A stretch of 64,000 nt of DNA. Origin: Legionella adelaidensis. GTDB taxonomy: Bacteria > Pseudomonadota > Gammaproteobacteria > Legionellales > Legionellaceae. Shown here one piece after another: positions 38,301-44,523 of this stretch. Below the pieces are notes generated by a model, which did not search any database, had not been told where the DNA came from, and saw only the letters and a list, made by a program, of their open reading frames with translations. The position numbers and the translations under genes were made by a program. The DNA is taken from the NCBI RefSeq assembly GCF_900637865.1, contig NZ_LR134428.1, positions 62,001 to 126,000 of the forward strand. The letters run 5' to 3'. The stretch's first letter is position 1. The number at the start of each line of letters is the position of its first letter.

Positions 38301-40544
38301 GCAGAACACGCCAGTAGAGTAGAAGAACTGGCTGTTCAAAATGCTACTACGGAAGCGGAAAGACAACAGTTACAAGCAGACTTGGAAGCCTTGCAAGCCG
38401 AATTGCAAACAAGGCTGCAAGAAGCCGAAAGAAACAGTGCTGAAGCATTACAACGATTAGAAACACGGCATCAAGAAACCCTTACCCCTCTTAGAGCTGC
38501 CTTGGATGAAAAACAAGAACAAGTCACCTCTTTACAACAACGTTTAGACGCTAGCATACAAGGTAATACTGAGAGTCTCGAGCAAATTGAAGCGCTAAGA
38601 GCACAACTGGAGTCAGCAGCTTCCCTTCAAGCATCTACACAAGAAGAACTTGCTGCCGCACAAGCAGAAACCCGCGCCAAGCAGCAAGAACTGGCACACT
38701 TAGAAACACAGCGCCAGGTAGATCTTGCCGCAGTGAGAAGAGAAGCCGAGCGCCAAACTGCTGAGCTTATGGCTAGTCATCAAGAGGAAGTGGATTCTTT
38801 ACGCCAAGAATTGGCAGATACAAGAAGTACGGTTGAAACTTTACAAGCAAGAGTAGAAACCCAATCAGCCCTTCTTGAAAGTAAAAATCAACGCATCACT
38901 GAATTAACTCATGAACTTGCGCAATCACGCAAACAACAGAGTGATGCGACTCGGGCGTTACTTGAACAGCGAGAAGAAACAGCTAATCTCCTTACTCAAC
39001 TAGACGCGCTCAAAGAACGTCACGAAGCTGAATTAACCAGGGAAATAGAAAAGTACCAACGAACAATCGAAGGCTTACAAGCTGATCAAGTCAGAGAGCG
39101 CACTGAATTACAGGAAAAGTTAGCAATTGCTGAACAGAGCGTTTTAGATCTACAGCAATCCCTACTACAACAGCAAACAACCATTGATGAACAAGCCGCA
39201 TTGCTCAAGTTACAAGAAGAAAGAATCGCTGACTTACTTACTCAAAATCAAGGCTTACAAGATCAATTGCATACATTGAGAGACTCTTCAGCTGAAGAAA
39301 GAGAGCAATTAGAGGTTGCGCTAAGGGAACAAAAAGCCGAAGCTTCCTGGCTTTCTGACTCATTAACAGAACTTAGAGGAACCCTTGAGGTACTTGATCA
39401 AGAGCGTTTAAGAGAAAAGCATGCAAACCAAGACTTACTCGCCCGAAATCAAGATTTACACCAACAATTGACAGCCCTAAATCAAGACGCTTTGCATAAC
39501 AAACAGGCTTTAATGGAAAATCTTTTGCAAGGATTTGCTGAAACTTTAGAAAAGGCAGCAAATATAAAGAATAAACCTGAATTTGGTGTTCTGGAATTAC
39601 TTCATGAAAAAATTACAAAATTTGACGCACGAGTTACAAAGCTTAATCAGCAATGGGATAAAGTAGATCCAACCTTTACCAATGAAACTTTTACAGACTA
39701 TTTAAGAAAATACCAACAAATTCATGCAGAATGGGAAGCTCAGCTCAAATTGTTACAACAACAAAAAGAAAAACAAGAAGCAGATGCTCTAAGGGCAGCA
39801 GAGGAAGAGGAACGTGCCAGGGCCGAAGCACCTAAAGGAAAAGCAAAACCTGCTGAAGATGCTCGTATTGAGACACCACCAGTTGACCAGCCTGTGCCAA
39901 AGATGTCTTCTATGCGAATTTACGCTTTATTACAAAGAAGCATATCTAGAGAATACCATAATGAGCATCTTAACCCTGATGCGGATCATGAAAACGAAAT
40001 AATTCTTACAGTAAATGCTACTACTTTAACCGAACCTGAATTAGAGGACTTCTGTGAAAAAGGGCTCCGAGTTGAAGCACCGACTGGTCATAAATATATT
40101 TTTAGTTATAAAGATGATATTCCTAGAGCAGTTTTAACAGAAAGTGGTGCTAAACAAAAACCAGACGAACCTCCGGCTAAATATCAACAACGCTTAGCGG
40201 GCACTATCATTAATATGATTGATAATGTTTTAAGTAAGGGTACGGAAGTAAAAATCAACACAAGAGACCCTTTTGTTGCTAAAATCGCTGAACAATATAT
40301 TGCTCACTTGAAAACGACTGGCTTAATGATAACCGAATCCGCGGTGAATCTTAAACAACCTGCTACCCCGGATAATAAAGAAGCAAAAGAGAGAGCGGCT
40401 CAAGAAATTTTTGAGGGATTCAAGGGCAAACAACTGTCGGCTGCTAACATTACCAGCTCAGAATGGTATAAGGCTGCGATGGAAATCAGGAAAACAATTT
40501 CTGAGCCGCACCCTGAGCCATCCGCACGCTCGTTAGATCGATAA
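29316..40544 (+). CDS. Giant protein: kinase-like domain, helical repeats and long coiled coil (effector candidate)
   Basis: A single open frame of 3742 codons. Residues 1-440 are helical, ending in a Pro/Ser-rich linker (about 380-430). A protein-kinase-like domain spans about 830-1160: glycine loop LLGVGQYGSV (846-855), VIKK with Lys869, catalytic loop HNDIKPEN (H1018, D1020, K1022, N1025), metal site FIDWATGG (D1037, DFG changed to DWA) and MDNWALTAMTFG for subdomain IX. About 150 residues separate the lysine from the catalytic Asp, so an insert is present. Residues about 1380-1650 look like degenerate ankyrin or other helical repeats. From 1847 to about 3510 runs a coiled coil, with tandem 157-residue repeats at about 2312-3140. 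A globular end (about 3527-3742) closes it. No signal peptide or TM. Host-directed function is inferred from architecture. Confidence 0.75.
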   Translation: MTYCKHFIAGIKQINFSPETASTLRVALIQSALLDLTTQQEVISKELALLPESIPENTNADKLLQEYKEKRAATVQGIAEQIEDIKTENPTLDWEQHIAISPDFIIQFAENFKNLPHLAETLSDAPPVIKQWQAQIFAHVLFGLNKTEQEEQLATLTSAQIKDMVEQAVQTYDTTEDSELRSQCQQLAELGVFAIMEREADKTSSVVDRRQGIINYGQFLRHLNEQLPETHQSGIFHSLANYHNSAGKTLLTLIENVADKLQVNTAKDWNDADTIQALKDFSTLCHTLRFGQEDRQEYISKRQDNIALDLFWGRNIRDIELFTKQGDLGNWVYRHIVERLAIAKYGAMYTVAPVETVGSGKKLNPVERKLEIALEVVKKMRVDPPPAADLLSPPKQRKPAAAHALASPSADDTPSSPRSISSSVSASIREKIFPLGDLKTSKQFTAKSTYRTNATDLIRTAIKNEFDKPIIETDPSGPISITFCSPSVDEETILDTILHSGGFNQSAYTIVLRLIHESPPPMKKVYTGRTLEEIARKIDFDGDTTCRQKFIEARKQILLDQVEDISQLGLTASDELILRKLLEINLVTPYIQPLSRELSFALELMDQGKFQEAVKVSGISEAIDATMARMTQVRLDDIPPDLRVIFNKALILQSSTQERQEKLALLHTIFESDQSDDKKIHALTTLFLEEYHAMLPTLGLSESDLPRIENDITEMARDFVTLSSRIHSGKPVLTDDEKNTYFKAISQVAQQLGTQDFSDFQFKITHSKKSPITVTCTHKDGREMQVMLDLGDKTLPYSLIKPKGNAEFIFSYGGSRGIVAPFAGLEEAYIGAGKEQKRFFTHNRLLGVGQYGSVKEVEALLSGLNQVIKKGYVPVADPTFQEKAREDLRTRPITARDDPLYRIESDIMQNLSAAQSASGKAQTTQYWITPGKEKPKGQLFTGTGPVHEYQILMDRAQGDTYADIANRQLVKFRKDSIAYHNPLQRPSANLETDLESRLRLAKAIVKETQRFAGLGFAHNDIKPENFLYNGSEVTFIDWATGGFQQKYTAPDAGEADVEKIFQQIFGKDLPAKKQGEEVTDAQGRFVKKVGVDIFYGINPHLQVLHGARNGTLAYIAPNLVLGTDRRNISLPPGMLGIDTILDNSDPRMDNWALTAMTFGICNRQAYFELVKGRAVNDYIVPDVLEVDQGVPQGLKIINAEKFNEFFACGRGDTIDVQEVVPPEVYSNPRAVMYIPSNQREGEPLHLYRHLVELQRKCSTNPVESDLKTQIQANIAKVLHGVHTAVATGEGLTKEELSANLDLAQKCIRDYQKLLDPDYLQSLKDTDLLTTVLEKHAHSEEVSLGSLLEKNGVLSELEIIATLPSTDAEKDKAEAILRKAVSPQKFVDKFIPGGPLYNLLKDMIAKGQNRLANVLLEQVQVENPHFVAQVAEQGLLHFALERGFTDTARGIVEALTKAGMKEEDIFALMMKEYGPRENQPHIKWATNAFHIAIRNNNSEQLDLILKYLPRSNVYDEQIAQAMHLSSIFGNEKLFSSMLSAYNAVHSKNPMTAHSIINMPFLPDDVTAYHNFLKDGKTNTAIAWKELEASPKDAHSFLLTAPKGTNAFPALITAAHSNYEGLDRLLRLAEATGFTSEQWSTLYKQTDEKGKNLCNYLLEQKQFGRLEKLLSAIRTQCGEEASEVLVDLFSNPHPVNPLANYLNAPGIFDEKIKVLRMTLDSISSDHTRATPTEQQARVIALLVNQRWLTEQAKEENNHAALRALLQNDAIALPYIQGMLVTLKDGIQEDNVAKQFFTRLLEEVTPKASRVEHAKVNLELVMPEILKQVAIQQHDFPALLKAFAKQSVGTLHERIVQLTEQVKSLELELGKVHPQLQTHQVEAERLRIAYKKAQAELEEANAQAKGAQDELARTRSDHAVKVSLLEGKIQQLTLLKDANAELERAKAALIKENEAHAAMIGRLQTKVSQGDEQNSQLLAQIAELRLNLASSEADAVKLRSQISGFQKQQTELLQRIEGLQGVEKEKEELAKRLQRQLEHTETAEHEAVKLASQYAASKQINEQLESRVAQLIQANSEMDSSLTLAKRQIELLQTQLDEATASIKIQTARTHSAEEALASTRDALTRAEQQNAALVTEAQRLTQTHKEELSHVRDTHTTLIEQLKAEHRNALEAEQSNLASSRGEISRLEQLLAEQKEQIKIQHARFDTVSHAAQSAQLKLSATESELTTARAKLEEQQSALETLQREQAKEVAKLKSEASQALESLRAEYEERIAPIEAELRTTKQQISELQSSLRSTSDELMAKEARIAELRAQLESAASLQASTQEELAAAQAETRAKQEELVRLETKRREDLASAQRAKEDEIASLNADHASRVEELAAQQATTETEKRRLQKALDALQVELRRSLDEAERNNTETIQRLETRHQETLTPLRAALDEKQEQVTSLQQRLDASIQGNTESLEQIEALRAQLESTASLQASTQEELAAAQAEIRAKQEELVRLETKRREDLASAQRAKEDEIASLNADHTSRVEELAAQQATTETEKRQLQKALDALQVELRRSLDEAERNNTETIQRLETRHQETLTPLRAALDEKQEQVTSLQQRLDASIQGNTESLEQIEALRAQLESTASLQASTQEELAAAQAETRAKQEELVRLETKRREDLASAQRAKEDEIASLNADHAARVEELAAQQATTEAERQQLQADLEALQAELQTRLQEAERNSAEALQRLEAQHQETLTPLRAALDEKQEQVSSLQQRLDASLRDNAAKQAQIEQLSAQLDAASSLQATTRGELEAAQAETRAKQQELERLEAQRQEELTSAQRAKEDEIASLNAGHAARVEELATQQATTEAERQQLQADLEALQAELQTRLQEAERNSAEALQRLEAQHQETLTPLRAALDEKQEQVSSLQQRLDASLRDNAAKQAQIEQLSAQLDAASSLQATTRGELEAAQAETRAKQQELERLEAQRQEELASAQRAKETEIASLNAEHASRVEELAVQNATTEAERQQLQADLEALQAELQTRLQEAERNSAEALQRLETRHQETLTPLRAALDEKQEQVTSLQQRLDASIQGNTESLEQIEALRAQLESAASLQASTQEELAAAQAETRAKQQELAHLETQRQVDLAAVRREAERQTAELMASHQEEVDSLRQELADTRSTVETLQARVETQSALLESKNQRITELTHELAQSRKQQSDATRALLEQREETANLLTQLDALKERHEAELTREIEKYQRTIEGLQADQVRERTELQEKLAIAEQSVLDLQQSLLQQQTTIDEQAALLKLQEERIADLLTQNQGLQDQLHTLRDSSAEEREQLEVALREQKAEASWLSDSLTELRGTLEVLDQERLREKHANQDLLARNQDLHQQLTALNQDALHNKQALMENLLQGFAETLEKAANIKNKPEFGVLELLHEKITKFDARVTKLNQQWDKVDPTFTNETFTDYLRKYQQIHAEWEAQLKLLQQQKEKQEADALRAAEEEERARAEAPKGKAKPAEDARIETPPVDQPVPKMSSMRIYALLQRSISREYHNEHLNPDADHENEIILTVNATTLTEPELEDFCEKGLRVEAPTGHKYIFSYKDDIPRAVLTESGAKQKPDEPPAKYQQRLAGTIINMIDNVLSKGTEVKINTRDPFVAKIAEQYIAHLKTTGLMITESAVNLKQPATPDNKEAKERAAQEIFEGFKGKQLSAANITSSEWYKAAMEIRKTISEPHPEPSARSLDR
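36250..38730 (+). repeat. 471-bp in-frame tandem repeats inside the giant gene
   Basis: The same block restarts at 36250, 36721, 37192, 37663, 38134 and 38605, exactly 471 bp (157 codons) apart each time: five full units and a decaying sixth. Units 3 and 4 differ at only a handful of bases over several hundred. Each unit encodes a Gln/Glu/Ala/Leu-rich coiled-coil segment, for example EELAAAQAETRAKQ and HQETLTPLRAALDEKQEQV. Because 157 is not a multiple of 7, the heptad pattern must be interrupted once or more per unit. Confidence 0.95.
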
Positions 40545-40566
40545 ATTAATCGTACAGGGAGGTATA

Positions 40567-41745
40567 ATGCTTTTTAAAAGTTTTTCAATTTTTTTTATTT
40601 GTATTAATAGCTTTGCAGCTACCACGACTTTAGAAGATAAAATTACCCTTCCTCTCTCCTACTATGCGGAGCTTGGTGTCTACACAACACCTATTCATGT
40701 TGGTAAAACCAACGCCCAGCCCATTGAAGCTATCATAGACACCGGAAGTTCAAGTTTGGTTTTTGTTGGAAGTCCCGAAATTTGTCCTACTTGCAAGAAT
40801 GAAATTACCAAAGGCTCTGTGAATCCCGATGCTTTGCAACAAGGTGAAACCAAAAAAACTATTAACCTTACCTACGGCTCTGCCAATGATAAAGCACTCG
40901 AGTTTTTGACCCCCCTCACCTTTGGAGCAGAAGGTAAGGGGCAAACCAAAATGAAAGTTTTTGTCTTAAAAGATAGTACCCAGCCCTCCAGTATTATGGG
41001 ACTAATTCACTATAATTTGCGTGAAGATCAAGTGGATTTTGTTCCATTTTTATTACAGGTAACGGAAAATTTTAACAAATTTTCTGATCTGACTTTCATA
41101 TTATGTGCTGATAAAGGAAAAAGCGCTTTACATATAGGCTCTTATAAAATGAAAGAACCTCCCATGCTCGTGAGTACCAGAGTCCCAAGCAAGTTCTATG
41201 AAATTCATACTTCCGGCTTTTATGATAAACAGGGAAAGCCTATCATAAAAACGGCTGATAAATTTGAAGGCGCTATTATAGATACGGGTACAGGAGGATT
41301 TATTGTTTTAGATCCTGAATTATTTACACCTTTACACCAATATATTTTTCAACATGCGGGTGCCGCTAATGACAAGTTGGATGAAAAATTTTGGAATGAA
41401 AATTATTGCATAATAAAAAAAGACGTCAATTTTTCAGCCTTTCCTACCGTTCAAATAGGTTTTGAAAACGCAAAAACAAATCAGGTAAGTTTTTTAAAGT
41501 TAGATCCCAAAACATACCTCAATCGCGCTGGCTGTGATGAAGGTTATGTAAGGTTAGTTTTCACGAAAGGGTTACCTCCCGCTCACCCGACAGCTTTGAG
41601 AAACCACCACGAAAGAAAAGCACAAGGAGCCACCCCCGCAATGATTATTGGGACTTCCTTACTTAGCGATTATGCAATGCAAATTCATTTTAAAGATAAC
41701 CCACGTATTGAGTTTTATGATAATAAGTCTTTGTGCCATATGTAG
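40567..41745 (+). CDS. Exported pepsin-family (A1) aspartic protease
   Basis: The 392-residue protein has a signal peptide (FKSFSIFFICINSFAA) and two aspartic-protease half-sites: IIDTGSSSLVFVG with Asp58 and GAIIDTGTGGFIVLD with Asp239. The flap tyrosine is Tyr103 in LTYGSA. The spacings (58 to 103 and 58 to 239) closely match those of pepsin (Asp32, Tyr75, Asp215), and SIMGLIHYN and AMIIGTSLLSDYAMQIHF match the conserved GILGLG and ILGDxFLR strands. It is therefore a two-domain bilobal pepsin, not a retropepsin-like half enzyme. No long propeptide is evident (about 20-35 residues precede the first strand). A GGGAGG ribosome binding site and only 22 bp after the giant gene suggest one transcript. 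Bacterial A1 peptidases are uncommon. Confidence 0.88.
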   Translation: MLFKSFSIFFICINSFAATTTLEDKITLPLSYYAELGVYTTPIHVGKTNAQPIEAIIDTGSSSLVFVGSPEICPTCKNEITKGSVNPDALQQGETKKTINLTYGSANDKALEFLTPLTFGAEGKGQTKMKVFVLKDSTQPSSIMGLIHYNLREDQVDFVPFLLQVTENFNKFSDLTFILCADKGKSALHIGSYKMKEPPMLVSTRVPSKFYEIHTSGFYDKQGKPIIKTADKFEGAIIDTGTGGFIVLDPELFTPLHQYIFQHAGAANDKLDEKFWNENYCIIKKDVNFSAFPTVQIGFENAKTNQVSFLKLDPKTYLNRAGCDEGYVRLVFTKGLPPAHPTALRNHHERKAQGATPAMIIGTSLLSDYAMQIHFKDNPRIEFYDNKSLCHM

Positions 41746-41752
41746 GAACGCA

Positions 41753-41774
41753 GGTTGGGCCCACCGGCCCAACC
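41753..41774. terminator. Strong hairpin between convergent genes
   Basis: GGTTGGGCC (41753-41761) and GGCCCAACC (41766-41774) form a perfect 9-bp stem with loop CACC, between the protease gene and the convergent MerR-type gene. A bidirectional terminator is likely, although T-tracts are poor. Confidence 0.6.
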
Positions 41775-41810
41775 ACCAAAACTGCTTTCAGTTGGTATGT
41801 TCTGCCAAAC

Positions 41811-42749
41811 TTAAAGACTTCTCAACCAGATCTTTGCTTCCGCACTGATTTTTTCATCCTTAAAAACTACTTCATATAGTTCTTTTTTACGCGCACTCTC
41901 CTCTCCATACATATCGTCTAAAACTTCATTCCAAAGCTTTAAAACGATTGATGCAGGAGCTTTTCCTACTTGCGAAAGAATGCCATAAATTCTATCACGC
42001 CAATACGCATCCATTGCTTTATCCATCCAAGATACTACTTCAGGCGTTAACCCCACTTCCTCGAGACCTTTCCCTTCCCCAAAACCCTGCTCAAACTTTT
42101 TTGTTCTGAGGTGAGCATATTTTTTTCCATAAACTCCATTAACCCATTCCATGGTTTTCTTGCCTAAACGAATACCTACAGATGAACAAGGATCTTCATC
42201 AAGGTTAGCTTTAATCTCTTCGACTAGATCTAACCAAGTTTTTTCAAATGCCACTTTTTGTTCAGGTGTTGAATTTTTCTTTAACTCCTTTTCGAATTCT
42301 GCATATTGTTTTAATTCAGTTGGAGTGAAAATTTCTGCAACCCAGCTATGTTCCAATTTTTCTGTCATGTTATATACCTCTATTAAATGAATAATTGTTT
42401 CCCAAGGGATAGATTGCTCATCGTCAACAGAATCAATAATACTACGTAAGGTTTTCGCCCCTTGAAGTAAAGCATTTGCCTTTTGCTCCAACACTTGAGC
42501 TTGGTTTCCAAAGTGTTGAATGGCATTACTTCCCTCAAAAAGCAAGGCTTTAATTTTTGATAATTCAAAACCAAAAAACTTCAAAGCAATGATCTGCTGC
42601 AATTTCAATAAATCCTTTTCAGAGTAGACACGATAACCATTGGACAGTCTTAAAGACGGTTGTAGTAACTTTATGCGATCATAATGGTGTAACGTTTGCA
42701 CCGAAACGCCAGTTAACTTACTTAAATCTTTTACGAACCATTGAGTCAT
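41811..42749 (-). CDS. MerR-family regulator with TipAS-like ligand-binding domain
   Basis: 312-residue transcription factor. Residues 1-75 form the winged helix of MerR proteins: VKDLSKLTGVSVQTLHHYDRI, then KLLQPSLRLSNGYRVYSEKDL. A dimerisation helix follows (about 80-120). The C-terminal region, with GIRLGKKTMEWVNGVYG and MDKAMDAYWRDRIYGIL, resembles the TipAS antibiotic-binding domain. Such proteins twist a promoter with a long spacer when they bind a drug-like ligand. No obvious efflux or resistance target adjoins it; glpK upstream has its own promoter region on the far side. The start follows an excellent AAGGAGGGG. Confidence 0.85.
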   Translation of the reverse strand: MTQWFVKDLSKLTGVSVQTLHHYDRIKLLQPSLRLSNGYRVYSEKDLLKLQQIIALKFFGFELSKIKALLFEGSNAIQHFGNQAQVLEQKANALLQGAKTLRSIIDSVDDEQSIPWETIIHLIEVYNMTEKLEHSWVAEIFTPTELKQYAEFEKELKKNSTPEQKVAFEKTWLDLVEEIKANLDEDPCSSVGIRLGKKTMEWVNGVYGKKYAHLRTKKFEQGFGEGKGLEEVGLTPEVVSWMDKAMDAYWRDRIYGILSQVGKAPASIVLKLWNEVLDDMYGEESARKKELYEVVFKDEKISAEAKIWLRSL

Positions 42750-42770
42750 TGTGTCCCCTCCTTAAAAACA

Positions 42771-42801
42771 AAGGTAAGGTATATAGCAACAATAGGGTCA
42801 A
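42771..42801 (-). promoter_or_regulatory. Candidate MerR-type promoter with 19-bp spacer
   Basis: On the minus strand, TTGACC (42796-42801) and TACCTT (42771-42776) are 19 bp apart, the over-long spacing typical of promoters activated by MerR-family proteins, directly upstream of the regulator gene. No clear dyad is seen in the spacer, so this is tentative. Confidence 0.35.
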
Positions 42802-42859
42802 GCTGTTTTTAAAAATTTTCTTAGTAAATGACAAAAATTGGGGTGTACTAAGAAAAATT

Positions 42860-44323
42860 TTATAAAACTTTACTTAACGCTGTTTTCCATCCCTGGTAAT
42901 CTCTCTCAATCCTATTTTTATCCTCTTCAGGAAAAAAAGCCTTTTCGAAAGTCCATTCTTCTTGCAGCTTCTGAATAGAAGAGATTTCCCCACAACCCAG
43001 GGCGGCTAAAATAGCAGCTCCCTGTGCAGTAGTTTCAATATCATGGGGTCGTTGAATCTGTAAATTACTTTGTGAGGCTAAGAATTGTAAAAACCAATCG
43101 TTGGCTGCCATCCCCCCATCCACACGTAGTATAGAAAAATCGAGTTCAGTATCATCTTTCATACAAGCTAACACTTCTCGAGTGAGATAACATACGCTTT
43201 CTAAGGCTGCCCTGGCAAAATGAGCACGATTACTATTGCGCGACAAACCACAAATAAGTGCCCCAGGTGTATTTGTCCAATAGGGCGCACCTAAACCGGT
43301 AAACGAAGGGACTAAGTAAACACCTTCGTTACTGGATAAGCTTCTTGCCAGGGATTCTGTGTCACTAGCCAGATTGATAATTTTTAGCTCATCTCTTAGC
43401 CATTTAACCGTTGTGCCGGCATGGTATAAGCTACCCTCTATACCATATGCCAATTCTTCTTTTATTTGATAGGCAATTGTAGTAAGTAATCTATACCGAG
43501 AGTGTGAAGGTTTGTTTCCTGTGTTTAACAATAGAAAACCACCGGTACCAAAAGTTGCTTTAATACTTCCTATTTGAAAACCTCTTTGCCCTACTAAGGC
43601 AGCCTGCTGATCACCAGCCACGCCGGTTATTGGAATAGATTTACCAAACAATGTTTTTTCTATCGTGCCAAAATTTGCATCACAGCGATGGACCTTTGGG
43701 AGAATGGAGGCCGGGATTTTAAAAATCTGTAAAAGCTCTTCGTCCCAATGGCAATCATTAATGTTAAATAACAATGTCCGTGAAGCATTTGTTATATCAG
43801 TTACATGTGACTTCCCTCCTGTCAATCTCCAAATGAGAAAAGTATCTATGGTGCCAAAAGCTAATTTGCCTTGTTTTGCCAACTCTCTCGCTGGCTCTAC
43901 ATTATTTAATAACCACTGTAGTTTACTCGCAGAAAAGTAAGGATCCGGCAGTAATCCTGTTTTATTTTGAAAAACTGCAGTGTCCGCAAGGAGTGTTTCG
44001 CAAAAAACATGCGTACGCCTATCTTGCCAAACAATAGCTGGATAAAGACATTCCCCTGTTTCTTTATTCCAAATGACAGTTGTTTCCCGCTGATTAGTTA
44101 CCCCACAAGCAATTAATTTTTTTACCTCTACTTTTGCTATAACTTCCTTAATTGCGCGCAATGTTTTTTCCCAAATTTCTTCCGGATTTTGTTCTACCCA
44201 GCCAGGATAGGGATATTTAGAAAGAACAGGATATTGACTGGTTGCAATCATTTTTCCACTAGTAGTATAGATAATTGCTCGTGTGCTACTTGTCCCTTGA
44301 TCAATAGCTAATATAAAGTGCAT
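42860..44323 (-). CDS. glpK: Glycerol kinase
   Basis: FGGY-family kinase converting glycerol to sn-glycerol 3-phosphate with ATP. The ATG at 44323, after AAGGAACTTT, gives 487 residues beginning HFILAIDQGTSSTRAIIY. Further signatures are WVEQNPEEIWE, GVTNQRETTVIWNKETGE, NASRTLLFNI, GVAGDQQAALVGQ, KATFGTGGFLLLNTG and VDGGMAANDWFLQF. It diverges from glpD across a shared 200-bp region, the usual glycerol-utilisation pairing. No glpF facilitator gene is in the window. Confidence 0.96.
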   Translation of the reverse strand: MHFILAIDQGTSSTRAIIYTTSGKMIATSQYPVLSKYPYPGWVEQNPEEIWEKTLRAIKEVIAKVEVKKLIACGVTNQRETTVIWNKETGECLYPAIVWQDRRTHVFCETLLADTAVFQNKTGLLPDPYFSASKLQWLLNNVEPARELAKQGKLAFGTIDTFLIWRLTGGKSHVTDITNASRTLLFNINDCHWDEELLQIFKIPASILPKVHRCDANFGTIEKTLFGKSIPITGVAGDQQAALVGQRGFQIGSIKATFGTGGFLLLNTGNKPSHSRYRLLTTIAYQIKEELAYGIEGSLYHAGTTVKWLRDELKIINLASDTESLARSLSSNEGVYLVPSFTGLGAPYWTNTPGALICGLSRNSNRAHFARAALESVCYLTREVLACMKDDTELDFSILRVDGGMAANDWFLQFLASQSNLQIQRPHDIETTAQGAAILAALGCGEISSIQKLQEEWTFEKAFFPEEDKNRIERDYQGWKTALSKVL

Positions 44324-44467
44324 AAAGTTCCTTTTTAATATGCCGGAATACTTCATTTGAAATGTTTTAGGTAGGGGATTTATTTTAATCAACCAACAGC
44401 GATTGGTATTCTGTCGATCAAAATTGCAACGCCCCGCGCTTAATTCCAGCTTACCTATTCAACAAAT

Positions 44468-44495
44468 TGCAAACGTTAATCAAATGATTATAATC
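44468..44495 (+). promoter_or_regulatory. Promoter for glpD
   Basis: TTGCAA (44468-44473) and TATAAT (44490-44495) with a 16-bp spacer. Transcription would start near 44502, giving a leader of about 20 bases before the glpD ATG. It is the best sigma70 match in the glpK-glpD intergenic region. Confidence 0.6.
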
Positions 44496-44523
44496 AAGAA
44501 TTCTTTGGAACTAAAAGATAACT

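Noticed and set aside
36250-38730. CRISPR-like direct repeats
   Set aside because: The unit is 471 bp and in frame within one coding sequence; there are no short repeats with unique spacers.
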